Assembly: GCA_027307235.1 (NCBI GenBank)
Contig: DAHUXH010000013.1
Coordinates: 280,717 to 344,716, forward strand
Reading direction: 5' to 3'
Source: Vulcanimicrobiota bacterium
GTDB taxonomy: Bacteria; Vulcanimicrobiota; Vulcanimicrobiia; Vulcanimicrobiales; Vulcanimicrobiaceae
DNA length: 64,000 nucleotides
Shown one piece after another: positions 57,743 through 64,000 of the stretch. The translations under genes were made by a program, and so were the position numbers. The notes beneath the pieces were generated by a model that was not told where the DNA came from, did no database searches, and saw only the letters and a list, made by a program, of their open reading frames with translations. How positions within the stretch are numbered: position 1 is the stretch's first letter; every line of letters starts with the position of its first letter.

Positions 57743-58294
57743 ATGGCCGTCCGTTTGAAAGAGAAATACGAGCAAACCGTCAAGGGCCATCTGCGCGAAA
57801 AGTTCGGATATGCGAACGTCAACCAGATCCCGAAACTCGAAAAAGTCGTCGTGAACATGAGCGTCGGGGAAGCGATCAGCAATCCGAAGGCGCTCGATGC
57901 GGCCGTTGCCGAGCTTGTCGCGATCACCGGTCAGAAGCCGATCGTCGCCAAGGCCAAGAAGTCGATCGCGGCGTTCAAGCTGCGCGAAGGCATGAACATC
58001 GGCGCGAAGGTGACCCTGCGCGGCGAGCGGATGTATGTCTTCTTGGATAAGCTGTTCTCGGTCGTGCTGCCGCGTATTCGCGATTTCCGTGGTCTGCCGA
58101 CCAAGTCGTTCGACGGCCGCGGCAACTACAACATGGGCCTCAAAGAGCAGCTGGTTTTTCCTGAGATCAACTTCGACAAGGTCGACAAGGCGCGTGGCAT
58201 GGACATCACCATCGTGACGAGCGCGAAGACCGACGAAGAAGCTTCAGAGTTTCTCGTCGCAATGGGTCTGCCGCTTCAGAAGGGACGCAACTAA
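57743..58294 (+). CDS. rplE: Ribosomal protein L5
   Basis: The 183-residue L5 has [20 protein letters not shown] and the P-site loop [20 protein letters not shown], and ends with the D/E helix region [20 protein letters not shown]. The stop overlaps the rpsN start by one base. Confidence 0.98.
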   Translation: MAVRLKEKYEQTVKGHLREKFGYANVNQIPKLEKVVVNMSVGEAISNPKALDAAVAELVAITGQKPIVAKAKKSIAAFKLREGMNIGAKVTLRGERMYVFLDKLFSVVLPRIRDFRGLPTKSFDGRGNYNMGLKEQLVFPEINFDKVDKARGMDITIVTSAKTDEEASEFLVAMGLPLQKGRN

Positions 58295-58479
58295 TGGCGA
58301 AGACGAGTATGATCGTCAAATCGCAACGTGCGCCGAAGTTTTCGGCGCGTGCGCACAATCGCTGCAAAGTGTGCGGCCGGCCGCGCGGCTACCTTCGCAA
58401 GTTCGCGATGTGCCGCATTTGCTTCCGCGAACATGCCCACCGCGGCGTCGTACCCGGCGTCACAAAGGCGTCGTGGTAA
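58294..58479 (+). CDS. rpsN: Ribosomal protein S14, zinc type
   Basis: The 61-residue S14 has the four-Cys zinc site CKVCGRP...CRICFRE and the family block [20 protein letters not shown]. This is the short zinc-dependent form. Confidence 0.97.
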   Translation: MAKTSMIVKSQRAPKFSARAHNRCKVCGRPRGYLRKFAMCRICFREHAHRGVVPGVTKASW

Positions 58480-58491
58480 GGAGAGCACGAA

Positions 58492-58893
58492 ATGGCAGTG
58501 ATTAGCGATCCGATCGCCGATTTGCTCACGCGCATCCGCAACGCGAATACGGCCAACATGAAAGTGGTCGATATTCCGGCGTCGCGCGAGAAGCTTTCGA
58601 TCGTGCAGATCCTCAAGGATGAAGGCTTCATCGAGGATTTCGAGCGCGTGAACGAGGGCCCGCAAGGCCGCCTTCGCGTGCAGCTCAAGTACGGTCCAGA
58701 AAAAGAAAAAGTCATCACGGGACTGCGGCGCATCTCGCGTCCGGGCTTGCGCGTGTACACGGGCAAGACGGAGATTCCGCGCGTGCTCGGTGGTCTCGGT
58801 TTGGTCATCATCTCGACGTCGAAGGGCATCATGTCCGGCAAGAAAGCGAAAAAGCTTGGTGTCGGCGGTGAAGTCCTGGCGTACGTGTGGTAG
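58492..58893 (+). CDS. rpsH: Ribosomal protein S8
   Basis: The 133-residue S8 begins [20 protein letters not shown] and has [20 protein letters not shown] near the C-terminus. GGAGAG precedes the start. Confidence 0.98.
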   Translation: MAVISDPIADLLTRIRNANTANMKVVDIPASREKLSIVQILKDEGFIEDFERVNEGPQGRLRVQLKYGPEKEKVITGLRRISRPGLRVYTGKTEIPRVLGGLGLVIISTSKGIMSGKKAKKLGVGGEVLAYVW

Positions 58894-58909
58894 TCGAGGA
58901 ACGCTAGAG

Positions 58910-59461
58910 ATGTCTCGCATTGGAAAACTTCCGGTTGTCGTCCCCGCCGGCGTCAACGTGACCCTCGGCGACGGCGAGGTCCACGTCAAAGGCCCCAAGG
59001 GTGAATTGACGCAACATATTCTCGCCGACGTCGTCGCCGTCAGCATGGAGAGCAATCACGTCGTGGTCGCTCGTCGCGGTGAAGCCAAGGCACATCGCGC
59101 CGCGCACGGTCTGACGCGCACGCTGATCGCGAACATGGTCGAGGGCGTCAGCAAGGGCTATCGCCGAAGCTTGGAGATTCAGGGCGTCGGCTATCGCGCC
59201 GCGAAAGCGGGCGAGAAGCTGAACCTGAGTCTTGGGTATTCGCATCCGGTGGTCTTCGAACCGCCGACCGGCATCACGCTCTCCGTCGAGGGCCAGAACA
59301 AGATTCACGTGGACGGGATCGACAAGCAGAAGGTCGGTCAAGTCGCGGCGGAGATCCGTTCGTTGCGTCCGCCCGAGCCGTACAAGGGGAAGGGCATTCG
59401 CTACGAGGGTGAGTTCGTGCGCAAGAAATTGGGTAAGGCCGGAAAGGCTGGTAAGAAGTAA
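58910..59461 (+). CDS. rplF: Ribosomal protein L6
   Basis: The 183-residue L6 begins [20 protein letters not shown] and ends with the family block [23 protein letters not shown] 58910 is chosen over the in-frame upstream reading through rpsH. The stop overlaps the rplR start. Confidence 0.97.
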   Translation: MSRIGKLPVVVPAGVNVTLGDGEVHVKGPKGELTQHILADVVAVSMESNHVVVARRGEAKAHRAAHGLTRTLIANMVEGVSKGYRRSLEIQGVGYRAAKAGEKLNLSLGYSHPVVFEPPTGITLSVEGQNKIHVDGIDKQKVGQVAAEIRSLRPPEPYKGKGIRYEGEFVRKKLGKAGKAGKK

Positions 59462-59823
59462 TGGCGCTATCGAAAGATCAGTCGCGCCGCAAACGTCACG
59501 GACGCGCGCGCAACACGGTTTCCGGTACGCCCGAGCGTCCGCGCTTGATGGTTCGCCGCACGCTGCATCACATCTACGCCACGGTGATCGACGACACCAA
59601 GGGGCACACGCTTGCCGCGGCGTCGACGCGCGAGAAGTCGCTGGCCGACGGGTTGGAGTCCACCAAGGCAACCGATGCGGCCAAGAAAGTCGGTCAGGCG
59701 ATCGCGGCCAAAGCCAAGGCGCTCGGCGTCAGCGCGGTCGTGTTCGATCGGGGCGGTTACAAATATCACGGGCGCGTTCAGGCGCTCGCCGATGCAGCTC
59801 GTGAAGCGGGATTGGAGTTCTGA
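59461..59823 (+). CDS. rplR: Ribosomal protein L18
   Basis: The 120-residue L18 has [20 protein letters not shown] and the C-terminal [20 protein letters not shown] block. It overlaps rpsE by one base. Confidence 0.97.
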   Translation: MALSKDQSRRKRHGRARNTVSGTPERPRLMVRRTLHHIYATVIDDTKGHTLAAASTREKSLADGLESTKATDAAKKVGQAIAAKAKALGVSAVVFDRGGYKYHGRVQALADAAREAGLEF

Positions 59824-60335
59824 TGAACTATCGTGGTGGTCGCGAGCGCGACAGCAGCGGCCTGGAAGAAACCGTCGTCCGCGTCAATCGCGTGGCGAAA
59901 GTCGTCAAGGGCGGTAAGCGCTTTTCGTTTAGCGCGCTCGTGGTCGTCGGCGATCGCAAGGGCCGGGTCGGTTATGCGATCGGCAAAGCCGGCGAAGTGC
60001 CGGAGGCGATTCGCAAAGGCGTCGAGCAAGCCAAGAAAAACCTGATCACCGTGCCGATGGTCGACAAGACGATTCCGCACATGGTCACCCACGAGATCGG
60101 CGCCGCGCGCGTGCTGCTCAAGCCAGCGGCTCCGGGTACCGGCGTGATCGCCGGGGGCTCGATGCGCGCCGTGCTCGAACTGGCCGGCATCCACGACATC
60201 CTCACGAAGTGTTTGGGAACCAACAATCCCATCAACGTGGTGATGGCGACGGTCGAAGGTCTCAAGTCCCTGAAGACGGCGCAGAAGGTCGCGGAACTTC
60301 GCGGCAAGACCGTCAAAGATATTTTCGCAGCGTAA
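59823..60335 (+). CDS. rpsE: Ribosomal protein S5
   Basis: The 170-residue S5 has [20 protein letters not shown] and [20 protein letters not shown], and ends with the block [20 protein letters not shown]. In most bacteria rpmD (L30) follows, but here rplO comes after 21 nt. Confidence 0.98.
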   Translation: MNYRGGRERDSSGLEETVVRVNRVAKVVKGGKRFSFSALVVVGDRKGRVGYAIGKAGEVPEAIRKGVEQAKKNLITVPMVDKTIPHMVTHEIGAARVLLKPAAPGTGVIAGGSMRAVLELAGIHDILTKCLGTNNPINVVMATVEGLKSLKTAQKVAELRGKTVKDIFAA

Positions 60336-60356
60336 ACAGTCGAACTGAGAGAGAGT

Positions 60357-60941
60357 ATGGCGGAGAAGAAGACCACCAAAGCGACCGGTAGCGCAAAGTC
60401 CAGCGCGAAGCGGGTCGCCAAGAAGACCACGGGCGCGTCAGCGATCGCATCGCCGTCCGCGCCGGGCTTGACGCTTGGGGCGATCAAGCCGGCCAAGGGA
60501 TCGTGGCCCAAGCGCACGCGCGTGGGTCGCGGCCACGGCTCGGGCATGGTGAAGACCGGCGGCGAAGGCGGCAAGGGTCAGACCGTGCGTTCGGGCGGCG
60601 GCAAAGGCCCGGCGTTCGAAGGCGGCCAGACGCCGTGGGCACGCCGTCTTCCGCATCGCCGCGGCTACTCGCAGAAGGCGCGCGACATCGGACATTTCCG
60701 TACGTCGTTCACCGTCGTCAACCTGCACCAGCTTGCGGCATGGGACGTTGCGGTCGAGATCAATCCGCAGACGCTGCGCGAGAGCGGCATCATCAAAGTC
60801 GCGCCCGACGGCGTGAAGATTTTGGGCGGCGCAAAGACCGGAAAGACGGTTCCGCCGGGATTGAAGTTCCGCGGCGTGGTGTTCTCGCAGAGCGCTCGCG
60901 AAGCGCTGGCTGCCGCCGGCGCAACGTTCGAGGGCGAATAG
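60357..60941 (+). CDS. rplO: Ribosomal protein L15 with Lys-rich N-terminal extension
   Basis: The 194-residue L15 has a normal core from about residue 45 (LGAIKPAKGSWPKRTRVGRG through GGQTPWARRLPHRRGYSQKA). The first 45 residues are Lys/Ala/Thr/Ser-rich (KKTTKATGSAKSSAKRVAKK), so the protein is longer than the usual 146. Confidence 0.96.
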   Translation: MAEKKTTKATGSAKSSAKRVAKKTTGASAIASPSAPGLTLGAIKPAKGSWPKRTRVGRGHGSGMVKTGGEGGKGQTVRSGGGKGPAFEGGQTPWARRLPHRRGYSQKARDIGHFRTSFTVVNLHQLAAWDVAVEINPQTLRESGIIKVAPDGVKILGGAKTGKTVPPGLKFRGVVFSQSAREALAAAGATFEGE

Positions 60942-60945
60942 CCGC

Positions 60946-62238
60946 GTGCTGAGCAATCTTCGCGCCGCAGTCCTCGTGCCGGAGATCCGGCAGCGCGTGC
61001 TCTTCGTGCTGTTCGCGTTCGCGTGGTTCGTCTTCATGATCCACGTCCAACTGCCCAACGTGAACGAAGCCAATTGGCAGCGCGTGCTGCAAAGCGGCGC
61101 ATTCTACAACTTGCTCGGCTTCCTGTCGGGCGGCGCGCTGCAAAAACTCTCGATCATCGCGATGGGCATCACGCCCTACATCAACGCCTCGATCATCATG
61201 CAACTGATGACGGTGGTCTTGCCCCAGCTCGAAGACCTGGCGAAGAAGGGCGGCGAGGAAGGCCGTAAGCGCATCAGTCAGTACACGCGCTGGATGACGA
61301 TCGTCCTGGCCGGTTTCCAAGCGACGTTCATGGCCAACGCCATGCGCAGCGCCAACGTCTTCTACGACACCAGCATCTGGTATCTGCTCTTCGCGATCAT
61401 CGCGATGGTGGCCGGAACGCTCTTTCTCATGTGGCTCGGCGAGCAGATCACCGACAAAGGCATCGGAAACGGCGTCTCGCTGATTATCTTCATCGGTATC
61501 GTGCTGCGCTTTCCGCAGTACGTCGTGCAGACGTACTCGTCGACGAGCCAGGGCGGCGAAAGCTTGCTCAATCTCGTGCTGTACATCGCGGTCGCGATCA
61601 TCGTGATCATCTCGATCGTGTTCCTGTATCAAGGCCAGCGCCGCGTTCCGGTGCAACAGGCTCGGCGCGTCGTCGGACGCAAGATGTACGCCGGGCGCTC
61701 GACCTACATTCCGTTGCGCTTGAACAACGCGGGCGTCATCTCGATCATCTTCGCGATCTCGCTATTGCTGCTGCCGCAGCAGGCGCTGTCGTGGTTCAAC
61801 CACCCCGGCGCGACCGGACCGATCGCAAGCGTGGCGCAGTTCCTCAACGTGTGGTTCAGCCCGAGTGGTTGGCTCTATAACGTCGTCTACTTCTTGCTGG
61901 TCGTGATCTTCACGTTCTTCTACAGCTCGATCGTGCTCAACACGCGCGACGTGGCCGACAACCTGAAGAAGTCGGGCTCGTATATTCCCGGTATTCGCCC
62001 GGGCCAGCCGACGGTCGACTACCTCAACAAGATTCTGATGCGCATCACCACGGCAACCGCGATCTACCTCGGATTGCTCGCGGTCTTGCCGGGTGCGATG
62101 CAGCGCGGCCTCTCGGTGACGACATTTTATCTCGGCTCGACGTCGCTGCTGATCGTCGTCGGCGTGGCGCTCGACACGATCACGCAGATCGAAGCGCGTC
62201 TGGCAATGCGCGACTACCGCGGGTTCATCAAACGGTAA
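60946..62238 (+). CDS. secY: Protein translocase subunit SecY
   Basis: The 430-residue channel subunit has ten spans and the family motif LSIIAMGITPYINASIIMQL. The cytosolic loop YIPGIRPGQPTVDYLNKILM is typical. GTG 60946 follows rplO by 4 nt. Its stop overlaps the adk start. Confidence 0.97.
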   Translation: MLSNLRAAVLVPEIRQRVLFVLFAFAWFVFMIHVQLPNVNEANWQRVLQSGAFYNLLGFLSGGALQKLSIIAMGITPYINASIIMQLMTVVLPQLEDLAKKGGEEGRKRISQYTRWMTIVLAGFQATFMANAMRSANVFYDTSIWYLLFAIIAMVAGTLFLMWLGEQITDKGIGNGVSLIIFIGIVLRFPQYVVQTYSSTSQGGESLLNLVLYIAVAIIVIISIVFLYQGQRRVPVQQARRVVGRKMYAGRSTYIPLRLNNAGVISIIFAISLLLLPQQALSWFNHPGATGPIASVAQFLNVWFSPSGWLYNVVYFLLVVIFTFFYSSIVLNTRDVADNLKKSGSYIPGIRPGQPTVDYLNKILMRITTATAIYLGLLAVLPGAMQRGLSVTTFYLGSTSLLIVVGVALDTITQIEARLAMRDYRGFIKR

Positions 62239-62891
62239 TGGCCCTGGACATCGTGCTGCTCGGCGCTCCCGGCGCAGGCAAGGGAACGCAGGCGCAGTTG
62301 CTCTGCAAGCAGTTCGGCTATCGTCAGATATCGACCGGCGATCTGCTGCGCGATAACAGCGCGCGCGGGACGGAATTGGGCGTTGCCGCAGAAGACTTCA
62401 TGAAGCGCGGCGCACTCGTCCCCGACGATCTCATCATCAAGATGGTCGAAGGCGAACTGCACGGCGACGAGGCGGTGCTCTTCGATGGTTTTCCGCGCAC
62501 GGTAGCGCAGGCGCAAGCACTTGACGCGGCGCTCGACGCGCGCGGCCGCGGACTTCCCGAGGCGGTGTTCTTCCAGATCGATCGCCCGTTGCTCGAAGAG
62601 CGCTTGCTCGGACGATGGACGAACCCGCGCACCGGGCGCGTCTATCACGAACGCTTCAATCCGCCGCGCCGGCCGGGCATCGACGACGAAGACGGCGGTC
62701 CGCTGATTCAGCGCGAAGACGACAAGCCCGAGACGATCAAACGCCGGCTCGACGTCTTCGAAGCGCAGACGCTTCCGCTCGTCGAGTACTACGATCACGC
62801 GCATCGCCTCGCGGCCATCGACGCGACGCGATCGGTCGACGAGGTCGCGCACGCATTGCTGCACGTGATCGGCATGGAGCACGCACATTAG
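62238..62891 (+). CDS. adk: Adenylate kinase
   Basis: The 217-residue kinase has the P-loop LLGAPGAGKGTQAQLL and the DGFPRT motif. The LID has no zinc Cys set (GRWTNPRTGRVYHERFNPPR), like the Gram-negative form. It overlaps secY. Confidence 0.97.
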   Translation: MALDIVLLGAPGAGKGTQAQLLCKQFGYRQISTGDLLRDNSARGTELGVAAEDFMKRGALVPDDLIIKMVEGELHGDEAVLFDGFPRTVAQAQALDAALDARGRGLPEAVFFQIDRPLLEERLLGRWTNPRTGRVYHERFNPPRRPGIDDEDGGPLIQREDDKPETIKRRLDVFEAQTLPLVEYYDHAHRLAAIDATRSVDEVAHALLHVIGMEHAH

Positions 62892-63701
62892 ATGATCACG
62901 CTGAAGTCGCCGCGTGAGATCGAGACCATGCGTCGCGGGGGGAAGATCACCGCGCGCGTGTTGGGCGAACTCATGCAGGCCGCCAAGCCCGGCGTGACCA
63001 CCATGCACCTCGATGAAATCGCCGAGCGGCGCATTCGCGAACTCGGCGCGATCCCGACGTTCAAGGGCTACCACGGGTTCACCGCGTCGATCTGCGCGTC
63101 GGTCAATGAGGAAGTCGTTCACGGCATTCCCGGAAAGCGAACGCTGCACGACGGCGACTTGCTCTCGATCGACATCGGAGCGACCTTCGAAGGCTTCGTT
63201 ACCGACAGCGCGGTGACCGTGCCGGTCGGTGAAATATCGGAAGAAGCACGCCGTCTGATGACGGTGACGCAGGAATGTCTGATGCTCGGTATCGCGCAGA
63301 TGCAGGTCGGCGGCCACGTCGGCGACATCGGCGCGGCGGTCGCCGCGCATGCGGAAAAACACGGCTACGGCGTGGTGCGAGAACTGGTCGGACACGGCGT
63401 CGGGACCGCGATGCACGAAGAGCCGCAGGTCCCCAACTACGGCGTTGCGGGCACCGGCATGGAGTTCCGGCCGGGGCTGGTTCTGGCGATCGAGCCGATG
63501 ATCACCGGCGGCGATCACCGGGTTCGCACCTTGAAAGACGGCTGGACAGTCGTAACGGCGGATGGTAAACTCGCAGCGCACTTCGAGCATACGATCGCCG
63601 TGACCGAGGACGGTCCGAAAATCCTGACGCTCCGCGAGATTGGGGAGCATCCGGACGTCGACCGGTACCGGCCGGCGGCCGAGACCGGCGCAGCAGCATA
63701 A
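62892..63701 (+). CDS. map: Methionine aminopeptidase, type I
   Basis: The 269-residue metalloenzyme has the family substrate block FKGYHGFTASICASVNEEVV, metal-ligand Asp in DIGATFEGFVTDSAVTV, His in GHGVGTAMHEEPQVPNYG and Glu in LAIEPMIT and FEHTIAVTE. The usual next gene, infA, is not found between it and rpmJ. Confidence 0.97.
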   Translation: MITLKSPREIETMRRGGKITARVLGELMQAAKPGVTTMHLDEIAERRIRELGAIPTFKGYHGFTASICASVNEEVVHGIPGKRTLHDGDLLSIDIGATFEGFVTDSAVTVPVGEISEEARRLMTVTQECLMLGIAQMQVGGHVGDIGAAVAAHAEKHGYGVVRELVGHGVGTAMHEEPQVPNYGVAGTGMEFRPGLVLAIEPMITGGDHRVRTLKDGWTVVTADGKLAAHFEHTIAVTEDGPKILTLREIGEHPDVDRYRPAAETGAAA

Positions 63702-63757
63702 TCATTGACACTAGCGATGGTTGAAAGGCGCCCATAGACCGGGCGGAGCGCAACAGA

Positions 63758-63874
63758 ATGAAAGTCAGACCTTCAGTCAAGAAAATTTGTGAAAAATGCA
63801 AGATCATTCGCCGCCACGGCAAGGTGCGCGTGATCTGCGACGTCAACCCGAAACACAAACAGGTTCAGGGTTAG
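63758..63874 (+). CDS. rpmJ: Ribosomal protein L36
   Basis: The 38-residue L36 is [19 protein letters not shown] followed by [19 protein letters not shown]. The zinc set C-x2-C, C and H is complete. It is too short for most ORF thresholds. Confidence 0.97.
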   Translation: MKVRPSVKKICEKCKIIRRHGKVRVICDVNPKHKQVQG

Positions 63875-63890
63875 GAAAGGTGTTGCTGTA

Positions 63891-64000
63891 GTGGCTCGTA
63901 TCGCTGGTATCGATCTGCCGCGCGAGAAGCGCGTTGAGATCGCCTTGACGTACATTTACGGGATCGGCTTGACGACCTCGCACAAGATACTGGCTCATGC
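63891..64000 (+). CDS. rpsM: Ribosomal protein S13, N-terminal part (runs off the window)
   Basis: The first 36 codons from GTG 63891 read [20 protein letters not shown], then [25 protein letters not shown] lies about 10 nt upstream. Confidence 0.93.
   Translation, partial: MARIAGIDLPREKRVEIALTYIYGIGLTTSHKILAH

Overview
The window is high-GC bacterial chromosome. It starts in the last third of rpoB and ends inside rpsM. A TonB-receptor-like gene with a plug and barrel implies an outer membrane, and the density of LuxR/MalT-like regulators fits a free-living, poorly characterised diderm phylum. Candidatus Eremiobacterota (WPS-2) or a neighbour is my best guess, by inference only. I see no rRNA, tRNA, CRISPR, transposase or phage genes.

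Layout. 1-1.1 kb: rpoB 3' end with an unusual acidic tail, then a terminator. 1.1-11 kb: about 10 kb of unrelated genes separating rpoB from rpoC (LuxR regulator, small repeat-bearing peptide, degenerate HD-GYP protein, cupin, Lhr-type helicase, small exported proteins, a dehydrogenase/hydrolase pair). 11-15 kb: rpoC with its own promoter. 15-24.5 kb: regulators, including a probable operon with two large MalT-like ATPase regulators (BTAD and LuxR type), an amidase, small accessory proteins, a 22-residue hydrophobic peptide and an HD-GYP phosphodiesterase. 24.6-31.6 kb: two-component system, TonB-type receptor with a post-barrel extension, and small proteins. 31.6-40 kb: redox enzymes, transporters, hydrolase, pilin-like proteins and an acyltransferase. 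41-43 kb: an attenuator leader peptide followed by a fused prephenate dehydratase/DAHP synthase. 43-47.5 kb: str operon (rpsL-rpsG-fusA-tuf) behind a strong promoter. 47.8-64 kb: S10/spc-type ribosomal operon in which rpsJ is cut off from rplC by 3.8 kb of other genes, followed by rplC through rplO, secY, adk, map, rpmJ and rpsM. rpmD and infA are absent from their usual places.

Three things stand out. (1) Two loci share one plan: a LuxR-type helical-repeat regulator, a tiny hydrophobic-N-terminus peptide gene with a perfect dyad beside it, and an HD-GYP-domain protein. This may be a peptide signalling system. (2) A family of gene-end hairpin elements has shared core sequences and compensating stem changes, and its outer arms are locus-specific and match the adjacent gene end. 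(3) An aromatic-amino-acid attenuator (Trp/Tyr-rich leader, antiterminator, terminator) precedes the PDT-DAHPS fusion gene.

Two conserved operons (rpoBC and S10) are interrupted. The small signalling genes and most hairpin elements lie in the accessory segments between the core modules.
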